The translations under genes were made by a program, and so were the position numbers. From Pseudofrankia coriaricola (GTDB lineage Bacteria; Actinomycetota; Actinomycetes; Frankiales; Frankiaceae), in assembly GCF_001854805.1 (NCBI RefSeq), contig NZ_MBLO01000269.1, positions 1-64,000 of the forward strand: 64,000 nt of DNA. The letters run 5' to 3'. Numbering within the stretch: position 1 is the stretch's first letter; each line of letters opens with the position of its first letter. Below are positions 35,077 through 44,354 of the stretch, piece by piece. A model generated the notes under the pieces. That model had not been told where the DNA came from and did not search any database. It saw nothing but the letters and a program-made list of their open reading frames with translations.

Positions 35077-35225
35077 GGCTTACAGCCCACTTTCTGGGTC
35101 TACCTTCCGTAGAGGACAGACCCACTGGAACGGTGTGGCCAGGGCGAGATCCACCCTTGCCGGAATGAATCGTCCCGGTCTCGGAACCGCTGTCACATCA
35201 TGGGGCGGGCCCGGAGGAGCGTGAT

Positions 35226-35247
35226 CCCTGTTGACGCCCTGTTGACG
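35226..35247 (-). promoter_or_regulatory. Perfect 11-bp tandem repeat upstream of kdp, candidate KdpE operator
   Basis: CCCTGTTGACG occurs twice head-to-tail (35226-35236, 35237-35247), 150 bases upstream of the first gene of the kdp operon. Perfect 11-bp direct repeats are the usual geometry for OmpR-family dimers. A related pair lies upstream of the APC permease. The TTGAC cores could alternatively be -35 elements, but they would face the plus strand, away from kdp. Confidence 0.55.
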
Positions 35248-35274
35248 GCCTCCACCGGGGTTTCTACACCGCTT

Positions 35275-35862
35275 TTACGACCCGGCCTGACCATGTGTCC
35301 CGGGCCACTGCCGGTGTTCGGCGGGGACCGTGGCCGAAAAACATCCATTGTCAGATAACGTGGAAGAAGATCGAGGTAGCTCGATGGAACGGTGACGGGT
35401 GGCGTAAAGGAGGGTGGCGAGGCCATCGGCGGCGGAGGCCAGCCGGGCGCGGCGGCGAGCGGGCCAGGTCACCACTCGGCGCGTCATCGTGGGCGTGACG
35501 GCCGCGCCGGCCAGGAGCGCCAGGGCGATGAGCCCGGAACGGCCGGGCGCGGCCAGCTGGCCGTCGTCGCGGACGACCATCCCGAGATAGAAGGGCCAGG
35601 CAAGCACGCCCGCCAGTGCCGCCCCCGAGATGGTCGCGCGCCAGGCCACCAACGCCACGAAGCAGCAGAGCACCGCCAACCCGACGTGACGGGCCGCCGG
35701 AACCCAGACGAACACGGCGGCGAGCACGAGAACGCCGATGAAGGTGATCGCGAGCACCGCGGCTGTCGGCACGGCCTCGGCCGAGATCACTTCGACGTCG
35801 GCCGCGCCGTGCCCGGCCGACGCCGCCTCGGGAGCCGGACAAGAAGCTGCTCGTGACCGCAT
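35275..35862 (-). CDS. Small polytopic membrane protein, DUF4118-like
   Basis: A frame of 195 aa from ATG 35862 with four membrane segments: AAVLAITFIGVLVLAAVFVW, HVGLAVLCCFVALVAW, AGVLAWPFYLGMVV and GLIALALLAGAAVTP. The short loops and four-helix arrangement recall the KdpD DUF4118 module without a kinase. The last 50 residues are unremarkable and may be a run-on. It sits upstream of kdp, transcribed in the same direction, with the candidate KdpE repeats after it. I am only moderately sure it is expressed. Confidence 0.5.
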   Translation of the reverse strand: MRSRAASCPAPEAASAGHGAADVEVISAEAVPTAAVLAITFIGVLVLAAVFVWVPAARHVGLAVLCCFVALVAWRATISGAALAGVLAWPFYLGMVVRDDGQLAAPGRSGLIALALLAGAAVTPTMTRRVVTWPARRRARLASAADGLATLLYATRHRSIELPRSSSTLSDNGCFSATVPAEHRQWPGTHGQAGS

Positions 35863-36080
35863 GACCGCCTCCGATGCCCGGGCGCCGCCGGCCGCGCACG
35901 GCGCGGCGCTGTCGTCACCTGGCCGGTCGGCCGCGCGGGGGGATCCGGGCTGTGCCAGTCTGCGATCCGCCCAGCCAGGCTCCGTCCACCATTTCTCCGC
36001 CCGCACCCCGTTCGCCCGGCCGTGCACGAGACGTTGACGCGTCTTCGCCCGATCTCAACGCCCCGTATACGCGGCTACCC

Positions 36081-36132
36081 GGCCGGCCTGGGCTACCAGG
36101 CCGGCGGGCCGGCCTGGTAGCCCAGGCCGGCC
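36081..36132 (-). terminator. 24-bp perfect hairpin downstream of the CorA remnant
   Basis: Bases 36081-36104 pair perfectly with 36109-36132 around a 4-base loop (CGGG), the longest perfect stem in the window. It lies 64 bases beyond the stop of the minus-strand CorA remnant and upstream of the DUF4118-like gene (stretch 35863-36195 is otherwise empty). Terminator is the simplest reading; the length is unusual. Confidence 0.7.
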
Positions 36133-36195
36133 CGCCGCGGGCCCGCCGCCGGCCTTGGCGAACGCCTGGCGCGGCTGACCGGATCGCTGACCGGG

Positions 36196-36712
36196 TCACA
36201 GCGGAGGCGGGCCAGGGTCCTCGTCGCGCCGTCCACGGACGTTCGAGGTGTCCACTCGCCGGTCGTGCCGGTCGAGGGTGCCCCACCAGCCGCGGCGGCG
36301 GGCCCAGCGCAGCAGGGTGGCGGACATCGCCACGATCGCGACCAGGACGATGGCCAGCTGCGGATACCGGGTGTGGTCGTTGATGATGATGTTCATCCCG
36401 TAGACCGACGAGACGGCGGTGACCGGAAGCGTGATCGCGGCGATGACGGCGAGGCGCTCGGCCGCGATCGTCATCTTCGTCTCGATCCGGGTGCGGTAGA
36501 ACTCGATCACGCCCTGCAGGTACTCGCGCTGGACGTCGGCCAGGTTCCGAACCTGCTCGAACTCGTCGATGGCCTCCGCGAGCAGCGGTCGCGCGACCGG
36601 CGGCAGCGCCCAGGACCTTCCGCGAGCCGGGCGTAGATCTCCCTGTTCAGCGCGCTGATCGTCCGGGCCGCCAGCAGGCCGTGCCGTGCTCCGGTCACCC
36701 GGACGGACGATA
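36196..36712 (-). pseudogene. CorA-type magnesium transporter remnant, frameshifted
   Basis: The C-terminal half of a CorA protein: EFEQVRNLADVQREYLQGVI, the helix TIAAERLAVIAAITLPVTAV, and the signature SSVYGMNIIIND with the GMN motif, then a second membrane helix. The preceding conserved piece (ARTISALNREIYARLAEG) is in another frame; the shift lies near 36620. Nothing of the large N-terminal cytosolic domain remains upstream. It is therefore a dead gene, or a product of sequence error plus truncation. Confidence 0.75.
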
Positions 36713-36797
36713 GGCCCCCGCGGCACCTTTTCCGGCCGCGCGAGTCAACGGACCGTGAATACTCGCCGCTCGCGTCCCGGACGCCTGACGGTGACCA

Positions 36798-38498
36798 TCA
36801 GGCGTCTCCGCGCTGAGCGGCGTCCCGCTCGGCGTCTCGTTGCACGTGGCGCGCCTCCTGGGCCGCGCGTCGCGCATCCTGGCGTTCGTGCTGGCGTTCG
36901 TGCCTGGCTTCGTGGGCCGCCCGCCTGGCCTCCTTCCCGGACGAGCTGGGACCTGCGCCCACGTCCTGCCAGGGAAGGCGAGCGGTCGCGACGGTCGGGC
37001 CGCCGGGTGGGCTGGTCAGCGTGAACCTGCCGTCCATCGCGCCGACGCGCTCGGCGAGGCCCGCGAGCCCACCGCCGGGAGCGATCGTGGCGCCGCCGCG
37101 GCCGTCGTCGGTGACGGTGAGCTGGAGCCGGTCGCCGGCACGTATCAACCGTATGGACGCGGCCCGGGCGCCACTGTGCTTGCTGATGTTGGTGAGCAGC
37201 TCGGACGCGGTGAAGTAGACAAGGCCCTCGACGGCCGCCGACGGGCGGTGGGTCGGCAGGTCGACACTCACCGTCACCGGCACGGTGCACCGCCCGGCCA
37301 CGTTCGTGAGCGCCGCGCCGAGACCGCGCTCGGTGAGGATCGCGGGGTGGATGCCGCGGGCAAGGTCGCGCAGCTCGCGCAGGGCGACCTTGACCTCGCC
37401 ATGCGCCTGCTCGATCATCTGGGCCGCCACTTCGGGATCCTGGGCCATCCGTTCCTTGGTGAGGCCGAGATCCATGGCGAGGGCGACGAGCCGGGCCTGG
37501 GCGCCGTCATGCAGGTCTCGCTCGATTCGGCGGCGGTCGTCAGCGGCCGCGCCAACCATCGTCTCCCTGCGCGCCTCCAGCTCCCGGATCCGCCGCTCCG
37601 TCGCGCTGGACGGTGACAGCAAGGCCGAGATCATCGCCCGGTCGACCGCGGCGAAGCCGTACACGACGTACGGAACCACCGGCCAGAAGGCGACCAGCAG
37701 GGTGAGCGTCACGGTAAAACTGAGGATCCCCCAGGGCAGCCGGATGAGCAGATACAAGGCGCTGCGCCAGCCGACCGGGTCGGCCAGCCGAGTCCAGAGC
37801 CAGCCGAAGAACCCACTTTCGCGTACGGGCATCTTCGACGGCGACGCGATCTGGAGGCCGAGCAGCGCCCGCGCCCGTGCCCGGTCGACCCGCCCCCATG
37901 CCCGGCAGACCGCCAGGGCGATGGCCAGGAGCGGCAATCCGATGATCGTGATCGCCAACCCGCTGCCGACGCTGAGCAGCACCACCATGCAGACGAACCC
38001 GGCGATCCCGAGCGGCAGGTTCAGCAGCTCGAACGTGACCTGCTTCCACGCGCGTGCCCCGAGCCCCATGAGCGGAATCCGCTCGCCCGCCGGAGCGGGC
38101 GCGGGTGCCTCGGCGGTCCGAGCGGGCGCCGCGGCGGCCGGGTGGGCGGCAGCGGGCGCGTGCGGCGCGTCCGTGGGCCGCGCGTCCGTGAGGGCGGTGC
38201 CGCGCACCGGCGTCTTCGGCATGGCCACCGCCGCCGGACTCTCCGCGTCGAGCCGAGGAAGGCTGTCGTCAGCGCCAACGTCGGCACCCGAGTCGTCGAG
38301 GCCGTCACCCGAGTCGTCAAGGTCGTCATCGACATCGTCGGGGTCGTCATCGATGGGTTCGAGTTCGGTGCTGGCCGCTTCGGGGGTTGCCTGGCCGCGA
38401 GGCTCGGAACCGGCGGGTATGACATCACTGTGCTCTGAGGCGCCCGGCTCCAGCCCACCAGGCGTCGGGGTCTCGTCTTGCGCACGATCGACTTCCAC
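36798..38498 (-). CDS. Orphan NarL-type sensor histidine kinase
   Basis: A 566-aa kinase starting at GTG 38498. Residues 1-150 are an acidic Asp/Ser then Pro/Ala-rich disordered region. A four-helix sensor region follows (LPLGIAGFVCMVVLLSVGSG, LPLLAIALAVCRAW and two more), then HisKA_3 RRRIERDLHDGAQARLVAL with the phosphoaccepting His, and an ATPase with TASELLTNISKHSGA and GGGLAGLAERVGAMDG. The C-terminus is an Arg/His/Glu/Ala heptad-like tail (EARHERQHERQDARR), probably a helix or nucleic-acid-binding tail. No response regulator gene is adjacent, so its partner is elsewhere. Confidence 0.88.
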   Translation of the reverse strand: MEVDRAQDETPTPGGLEPGASEHSDVIPAGSEPRGQATPEAASTELEPIDDDPDDVDDDLDDSGDGLDDSGADVGADDSLPRLDAESPAAVAMPKTPVRGTALTDARPTDAPHAPAAAHPAAAAPARTAEAPAPAPAGERIPLMGLGARAWKQVTFELLNLPLGIAGFVCMVVLLSVGSGLAITIIGLPLLAIALAVCRAWGRVDRARARALLGLQIASPSKMPVRESGFFGWLWTRLADPVGWRSALYLLIRLPWGILSFTVTLTLLVAFWPVVPYVVYGFAAVDRAMISALLSPSSATERRIRELEARRETMVGAAADDRRRIERDLHDGAQARLVALAMDLGLTKERMAQDPEVAAQMIEQAHGEVKVALRELRDLARGIHPAILTERGLGAALTNVAGRCTVPVTVSVDLPTHRPSAAVEGLVYFTASELLTNISKHSGARAASIRLIRAGDRLQLTVTDDGRGGATIAPGGGLAGLAERVGAMDGRFTLTSPPGGPTVATARLPWQDVGAGPSSSGKEARRAAHEARHERQHERQDARRAAQEARHVQRDAERDAAQRGDA

Positions 38499-38691
38499 GC
38501 CTACCAGCCTGCCTTGCCGCCCCGGATCCGCACCATGGGCCCAGACCGCCCGCCACGGTCGGGACAACCCCACCCCGGGTGGGGGTGACCGGGCCAGTCC
38601 ACCTCGCCAGGGCGCCAGAACCGGCCAACTCCGTCGCGTCACGTCGACGGCCGGCGGGAAGCCCGTACCAGGCCTGGATCAGACTGGCTGC

Positions 38692-39132
38692 GTGAGTGGT
38701 CCTCAGGCCGGTTACTCGGGTACGCCGCTTGTCCGCAAGGTCGGGGTGAAGGCTGGACACCGGGTCGTGCTGTGCGCCGCGCCGGATGGCTGGGCGATCC
38801 CGGACCTGCCAGCCGGGGTGACGACGTCAGACCTGGCCCAGCCGCCTCCGGCTGAGCCGCCCACGGCGGCCGGGCAGGCCGACCTCGTCGTCGCTTTCTG
38901 CCGGGCGCCCACAGACCTGACCGCCGCTGTCTCGGGGTTCGCTCGGGCGATCCACCCGGCGGGCGCGCTGTGGATCGCCTGGCCTCGCCGCGCGGCCGGG
39001 CACCACAGCGACGTCACGGAGAACCTCATCCGCGAGGTCGCACTCCCGCGTGGCCTGGTGGACGTCAAGGTCGCGGCCCTCGACACCGACTGGTCCGGCC
39101 TGAAGCTCGTCTGGCGCAAGGAACTGCGCTGA
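38692..39132 (+). CDS. DUF3052-family protein
   Basis: A 146-aa cytosolic protein from GTG 38692. The beginning GYSGTPLVRKVGVKAGHRVV matches the family signature (GYSGTPLxxKLGIKxGxxV), and ADLVVAFCRAPTDLTAAVSG followed by IHPAGALWIAWPRR is the second conserved block. The fold resembles a small Rossmann domain without catalytic residues. The function is unknown. A much longer open frame upstream in the same phase is antisense to the histidine kinase and is not coding. Confidence 0.85.
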   Translation: MSGPQAGYSGTPLVRKVGVKAGHRVVLCAAPDGWAIPDLPAGVTTSDLAQPPPAEPPTAAGQADLVVAFCRAPTDLTAAVSGFARAIHPAGALWIAWPRRAAGHHSDVTENLIREVALPRGLVDVKVAALDTDWSGLKLVWRKELR

Positions 39133-39315
39133 CCGGCCAGAGCGACGGACCAGGTGGATGGTCGCGCGAATGGGCCGGCGACGCGGGTCCGGCTTCGGCG
39201 GTCGGCTTCGGTGGACGGCATCGGTTTGCGGGTGTTAGGACCTTTTCGCGGTGCCGCGCGTTCTCGCGGGGCCGGGCCCTCATCGCGGGGCGCGGAGATG
39301 GGAAGGGTGCCGAAC

Positions 39316-39825
39316 GTGACGGAGACCGACGTGGCCGAGACCGAGCAGGAACGTTTCGAGGTGGCGCGCCAGATCGAGGCGCCAGCCTCGAAGATCTTCG
39401 AGGTGCTGCGCGACCCGAAGGGCCATGTGGCCATCGACAGCTCCGGGATGCTGCAGTCCAGCAACGGTGCGCCGGTGGACGAGGTCGGGGACACGTTCGT
39501 CGTGCACATGGACCGCGAGTCGCTGAACGACATCCCGCTCGGCAAGTACGACGTCACGGTCATCATCACCGAGTACGAGCAGGACGCGCTCATCGAGTGG
39601 ACGATCTCCGGTGTGATCCAGCCGCCGATCGGCCACCTCTACGGCTACCGGCTGGAGCCCAAGGAGACGGGCACCCTGGTGACCTCGTACTACGACTGGA
39701 GCAGGATCCACGAGGCCTATCGCGGCAAGGGGATCTTCCCGATCATCCCCGAGGCCGGCCTTCGAGCCACCCTCGGCATCCTCGCCCGCACCGTCGAGCA
39801 GGGGCAGCAGGGGCAGCAGGGGTAG
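39316..39825 (+). CDS. SRPBCC/polyketide-cyclase-like protein
   Basis: A 169-aa START/SRPBCC-fold protein: FEVARQIEAPASKIFEVLRD is the canonical first strand and helix, and TGTLVTSYYDWSRI is a late strand. I start at GTG 39316, nine bases after GGGAAGG; ATG 39298 and GTG 39307 are in frame. The family binds hydrophobic ligands; no specific role can be assigned. The tail EQGQQGQQG is a small repeat. Confidence 0.8.
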   Translation: MTETDVAETEQERFEVARQIEAPASKIFEVLRDPKGHVAIDSSGMLQSSNGAPVDEVGDTFVVHMDRESLNDIPLGKYDVTVIITEYEQDALIEWTISGVIQPPIGHLYGYRLEPKETGTLVTSYYDWSRIHEAYRGKGIFPIIPEAGLRATLGILARTVEQGQQGQQG

Positions 39826-40096
39826 AGAGGCAACCCGTCCGGGAAAAGCGTCGGACCGCTCGGCCGGAGCCGGGCGTCCCCTGGACAGATGACCAGTGAC
39901 GATGCCCAGATCCGTGCCGTCGGCGACTTCCGTGGCGTCGGCGCGGTGTTCCGTGGCCGGCCGTAACAACTGGCCGGGCGCTGTAACACCGGCTGGGTAG
40001 CGTCCCGTCCCGTCGGAGCGGGATGGGCGCGGTCCGCTGGTCGGTGGTCGGTGGTCGGGCCGGTCCTGCCGGGTCGCGAGAGCCCGAGGAGGCGGC

Positions 40097-41578
40097 ATGA
40101 AGGCGGACGGCGTCGCGGGGGCGGCTGCGTTGACGGTCGTCAACGCGTTGCTGGTGACCATGGCGGACGGGCAGGAGCCGTTCCGCGGGTGGTTCACCGT
40201 CGACGACAGCGGCACGATCACCGCGATCGGGCCGGGCGACCCGTCGGCCGGGGCGCCGTCGGACGGCCCGAGCGGCGACGCCGACGCGGCGGCCGGCTCC
40301 GCCGCCAACGAGGCGGCTGGCTCCGCCGGCGGCGGGACCGTGCTTGACGCGGGCGGCGCGATCGTCGCGCCCGGGTTCATCTCGGCGCACAGCCACCTGT
40401 TCATGTCGGGGCTGCGCGGCCTCGGCGTCGGCGAGACGCTGTACGGCTGGCTGGCGGAGAACATGGCCGTGCTGGCCGGCGCCGGCGTCGAGGACCTGTA
40501 CTGGTTCACGCTGCACGGCTGCCTGGACTTCGCCGAGAACGGCATCACATCCGCGTTCAACTTCACCCAGAGCCGGGTGCTCTGGGAGTACGACCAGCAC
40601 GCGAACAAGGCGCTGCCCGGCCGGATCCAGCCGGTCGACTTCGTCACCCGCCAGGTCGACGCGGGCGCCGACGCCGGGATCCGGGTGATGTCCGCGGTCC
40701 GCCTCGACGACGAGGCGTTCGACGAGGCGCAGGTGCTCGACACCTTCGCCCAGATCGCCGGCTACGCCGACGCCAAGGTCCCCGCCCCGCTCAACCTCGG
40801 CACGGCGGTGTTCGGCGCGGTGCAGTGGGCCAGCTCGCCGCGCAGCGCCGCGCTGGAGGCCGAGCTGATGCGCCGCCACACCGTCATCAACCAGGCCCAC
40901 TTCGTCGAGACGGCGGAGGCGATCGAGCAGCAGCGGGCCAAGTTCGCCTGGTACGACGAGGCCGGGGCGCTGGGGCCGCGTTTCCTGTTCGGCCATTTCG
41001 TCCACCCGACGGACGAAATGGTCGACAAGGCGGCGGCGACGGGCGCCGGGATGGTCTGGCAACCGACCTCGAACGGCCGGCTCGGCTCCGGAATCGCCGA
41101 CATCCCCCGGCTGCGCGCCGCCGGGATCCGGATCGGTGTCGGTCTTGACGACCAGTCCTGCACCGACATCTCCGACCCGTTCCAGAACATGCGGATCGGT
41201 ATCTACACCCTGCGTGCCCTGCATTCCGACGCCAAGGTGCTCATGCCGCGCGAGATGCTGCGGATGCACACCCTCGGCTCGGCCGAGGTGCTCGGCGTCG
41301 CCGACCGGGTCGGCAGCCTGGAGGTCGGCAAGCAGGCGGACTTTCTCGTCGTCGACCCGCGCCAGCCGGATACCGGCCCGATCTGGGACGTCTACGCGAC
41401 CTATGTGTTCGCCTGCGGCCTGCGCAACCTCAAGCAGGTCTATGTCGGTGGACGGTCCGTCTACGACGCGTCGCAACCGCCGTCCGAGCTCGCGACGACG
41501 GCGAGCGCCGAGCTGCACGCCCGCGTCGGGCACGCCGCCCGCGAAGCCGGCGTCACCGTCGGCCCGCTGACCTACTGA
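40097..41578 (+). CDS. Amidohydrolase of the MTA/SAH deaminase-TrzN family
   Basis: A 493-aa metal-dependent hydrolase. The N-terminal beta sandwich (TVVNALLVTMADGQEPFRGW) is followed by the metal-binding HSH in APGFISAHSHLFMSGLRG, a later His in FGHFVHPTDEMVDKAA and the catalytic Asp in GVGLDDQSCTD, then the closing sandwich GSLEVGKQADFLVVDPR. This order fits cytosine/adenosine deaminase-like and chlorohydrolase-like members. An Ala/Gly/Asp-rich insertion of about 30 residues (SDGPSGDADAAAGSAANEAA) extends the N-terminal sandwich. The substrate is unknown. It is flanked by gaps on both sides, so it is probably monocistronic. Confidence 0.88.
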   Translation: MKADGVAGAAALTVVNALLVTMADGQEPFRGWFTVDDSGTITAIGPGDPSAGAPSDGPSGDADAAAGSAANEAAGSAGGGTVLDAGGAIVAPGFISAHSHLFMSGLRGLGVGETLYGWLAENMAVLAGAGVEDLYWFTLHGCLDFAENGITSAFNFTQSRVLWEYDQHANKALPGRIQPVDFVTRQVDAGADAGIRVMSAVRLDDEAFDEAQVLDTFAQIAGYADAKVPAPLNLGTAVFGAVQWASSPRSAALEAELMRRHTVINQAHFVETAEAIEQQRAKFAWYDEAGALGPRFLFGHFVHPTDEMVDKAAATGAGMVWQPTSNGRLGSGIADIPRLRAAGIRIGVGLDDQSCTDISDPFQNMRIGIYTLRALHSDAKVLMPREMLRMHTLGSAEVLGVADRVGSLEVGKQADFLVVDPRQPDTGPIWDVYATYVFACGLRNLKQVYVGGRSVYDASQPPSELATTASAELHARVGHAAREAGVTVGPLTY

Positions 41579-41845
41579 TCTACTGACGGTTTCCGCCTTC
41601 TCCGCGATCGGCGCCGGTATCCGCCGGTCGACTACTTCCCGTAGTCGCCTGTGGCTGACGGGTCGCGTCCGCGGGTATTGAGGGAGTGGCGCCGGCATTA
41701 CGGCCGGTGGTCATGTCCGTCGGTTGTCGGCGTCGCGCGATATCCCGGCCTTCGGGTGCCGTGTCGAACCGCCGTCCGCGGATGAGAGGGCGCTCTTAAC
41801 AGAAGACATAGGTTAGTCGGTCTATAGGCGCGTTAATGTGCCGAT

Positions 41846-44260
41846 ATGGCCGCTTTGGTTGTGCCGGAGGCTGACGGGGGCGTCTCTGTGCCGTCGGATG
41901 ATCGGGGCGAGGCCCGGCCCGCAACGGTATGGCTGTCCGAGGCGATCGTTGGCGGCCTGGTGCTGGTCGTGTCGCTGGTCGCCTGGGTCTCGCTGGCGCT
42001 GGCCGACCTTGGCGCGCACAGCCTGGCGGCGGTCGCGGCCACCACGGCCTGCCTGGCGGTGGCGGTGGCCGGTGCGGTCCTCGGCCTGCGGGCGCTGAGC
42101 GCCGCGCGCCGCCGCCCTCCCCGGGAGCCGGCCGCCGACGAGCCCGGGGAGGCCGAGGAACGCGGGGAGACTGTCGCCTCCGGTGAGGTTCCTGGCAGCA
42201 GCCGGCGGCGGGTGCGGATCCGTGTCGATCCCGCGGGGCTCGTGATGATCGCCGGGATCGCCGCGCTCGCGGGCTTTTTCTTCTTCCCTGGGTTCGCCTA
42301 TGGCGCCGCGGACAAGGACCCCGGCGGTTACGTGGCGCACGGCATGGAAATCGCCCGGACAGGGGGATATTCCCTGCGCGATCCGGCGTCCGACCCATCC
42401 CGGGTGCCAGACGTGGAAATGGCCTCTCCCGGGGCGCGATTCCCGGGAGTGTGGATATCCCATGACGACGTGGTCGTGCCACAGTTCTACGCGCTGTGGC
42501 CAGCGCTGCTGGCGACGGCCGCGGATATCGGCGGCGAGCACGCCCTCACCCAGGTCGCGCCGCTGTGTGGCCTGCTCGCGGTGTGCACGCTGACGCTCGT
42601 CGTGCGACGCGCGGTCACCGGTGCGCTCGGCGGCGCGGCGCCACCGGGCGCAGCCCGCGCCGGGAGCGCCGCCGGGGGCGCCGACCGCGCGGCAGCCGAC
42701 CGCGCGGCAGCGACCACAGGAGCCGCCGCCGCGGAACAGATGACCAGCCGGTGCGGGCGAGCGGAACGAACATGGGCCTGGTTCCGGCTGGTCGGCCGGA
42801 CGTCCAGCCGGTACGCGGGCGCGGCCGGGCTGTTCGCCGGCGCCGCTACCGGCGCGCTGCTCGCGACGAACATGCTGCAGGTCTGGCAGGCCAAGTACCC
42901 ATCGTCGGAGATTAGCGCCCAGATGCTCTTCGTCGGGGCGCTGTTCGGGGTTGTGCTGGCCTTGGCGACCGGTTCCTGGCCTCCCGCGGCCATGGCCGGT
43001 GTTCTCGCCGGTATCGGCTTCCTCGACCGCGCCGACGGGATGCTGACGTTGCTGCTCGCGGCGGCGGCCGGGGCCGTGCTCGTCGCGGTCCGCCGGTTCG
43101 ACCGGCGCGCGGTGGCCTTCGCCGCCGGGTTGGGCGCCGTACTGCCGCACGCGCTCTGGCAGGCCTACTCGCCGGACGCGAACCGTGACTACACCCTCAT
43201 CAACGGCATTCCCGATCTGCCCGTCATCGCGGGCATCGTCGGGACGCTGTTCGCGGCCGGCCTGCTGGCGCGCCCGGTCGTCGGACGGATGATCACCAGC
43301 CGTGCCGCCCGCCAACGCCACACCGTCAGCCAGGCGGAGCGGAACCGACGGATCCAGCTGGTCACGGGCCTGGGCGTGCTGCTGGTCGTGGCGGGGTTGT
43401 TCGCGCTCGGTGTGCTGCGCGGACGGCTGTTCGGCGCGGACTACAAGGACTTCGAGGGCCTCGGCCGCCAGCGGACCTATGACGAGCAGTCTCTCGACCG
43501 GCTGGCCTGGTTCGTGTCCCGGCCGGCGTTCCTGCTGGCGTTCGCGGGCCTGGCCGTGGTCGCGCTGCGTCGCTGGAACGCCATGCTGTGGGCCGTCGTC
43601 CTGTCGACCCTGCCGCTGCTGGCCGTCTACGCCTGGCATACCCACAACTCGGTACGGCTGATGTGGTGGGCGCGCCGCTATGTGCCGGTGGCGCTCCCGG
43701 GGCTGCTCGCCCTGGCCGGGATCGCGCTCGGGGTGGCGCTGGCGGCGCTCACCGTCCGCCGGCTGCCGCCGCGGCTCGTGGTCGGCCTGCCCGCGGCCAC
43801 GGCGCTCGGTGGCCTGCTCGCCTTCGCCCTGCCGCAGTCGCTTCCGCTGCGGCACCACCACGAGATGGGCGGCAGCTTCGCCGTGACCGCCGAGCTCGCC
43901 GCGCTGGCGGACGGCCGCGAGGGCGTCTACCTCTGGCCGCGCGAGCCCTGCTGCCTCACGGAGAGCGACCTCTTCCCGGCGGCGTTGTGGCTTGGCCGGG
44001 GCCAGCTGTCAGCGTTGCTGCCCGGTGACGAGTCGGACTGGCCCGACTATGTCGCGGACTTCTTCCGCGGCTTCCCGGATTCGCCCGTGTTCGTCATCGG
44101 CTCCGGTGCCGACAGACCGCGCATCCCGGGCGTCGGTCTCGTCGCCGCGCGGCGCATCGTCACCTCGTTGCCGTTCTGGGAGGAACGCGAGACCTCGCGC
44201 CCCGACCACGCCACCTCCATCCCGGTCGACTTCACCGTCTGGCGGGTACTGCGCCCCTGA
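41846..44260 (+). CDS. Polytopic membrane protein, glycosyltransferase-like
   Basis: An 804-aa protein with about a dozen membrane helices. A first helix pair is followed by an Arg/Glu-rich loop, and then FFFFPGFAYGAADKDPGGYVAHGMEIA, which resembles the first extracytoplasmic loop of GT-C-like (PMT/ArnT) transferases with an acidic pair (KD). Further helices (LFAGAATGALLATNML, LLLAAAAGAVLVAVRRF) and an extracellular C-terminal part with CCLTESD follow. An Ala/Gly-rich insertion occurs near residues 265-295. An envelope-sugar transfer role is a guess. The leader before ATG 41846 is relatively AT-rich (TATAGG), suggesting its own promoter. Confidence 0.65.
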   Translation: MAALVVPEADGGVSVPSDDRGEARPATVWLSEAIVGGLVLVVSLVAWVSLALADLGAHSLAAVAATTACLAVAVAGAVLGLRALSAARRRPPREPAADEPGEAEERGETVASGEVPGSSRRRVRIRVDPAGLVMIAGIAALAGFFFFPGFAYGAADKDPGGYVAHGMEIARTGGYSLRDPASDPSRVPDVEMASPGARFPGVWISHDDVVVPQFYALWPALLATAADIGGEHALTQVAPLCGLLAVCTLTLVVRRAVTGALGGAAPPGAARAGSAAGGADRAAADRAAATTGAAAAEQMTSRCGRAERTWAWFRLVGRTSSRYAGAAGLFAGAATGALLATNMLQVWQAKYPSSEISAQMLFVGALFGVVLALATGSWPPAAMAGVLAGIGFLDRADGMLTLLLAAAAGAVLVAVRRFDRRAVAFAAGLGAVLPHALWQAYSPDANRDYTLINGIPDLPVIAGIVGTLFAAGLLARPVVGRMITSRAARQRHTVSQAERNRRIQLVTGLGVLLVVAGLFALGVLRGRLFGADYKDFEGLGRQRTYDEQSLDRLAWFVSRPAFLLAFAGLAVVALRRWNAMLWAVVLSTLPLLAVYAWHTHNSVRLMWWARRYVPVALPGLLALAGIALGVALAALTVRRLPPRLVVGLPAATALGGLLAFALPQSLPLRHHHEMGGSFAVTAELAALADGREGVYLWPREPCCLTESDLFPAALWLGRGQLSALLPGDESDWPDYVADFFRGFPDSPVFVIGSGADRPRIPGVGLVAARRIVTSLPFWEERETSRPDHATSIPVDFTVWRVLRP

Positions 44261-44354
44261 CGGGAGCGGCGTTTCTGCCCAGGACCTCGGACGTCAAGAC
44301 GTCGGGCACCGGACCTCGGCCACCAACCAGGGCGGGGGCGCCCGGCCGCGATTC

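Noticed and set aside
33185-35224. A very long open frame on the plus strand opposite kdpA
   Set aside because: It is antisense to a complete, motif-rich kdpA, and its product is Arg/Asp/Glu-rich without domains, as expected for a high-GC shadow frame.
37285-38691. Open plus-strand frame in phase with the DUF3052 gene
   Set aside because: It is antisense to the orphan histidine kinase and has no family features; the family starts at the GTG at 38692.
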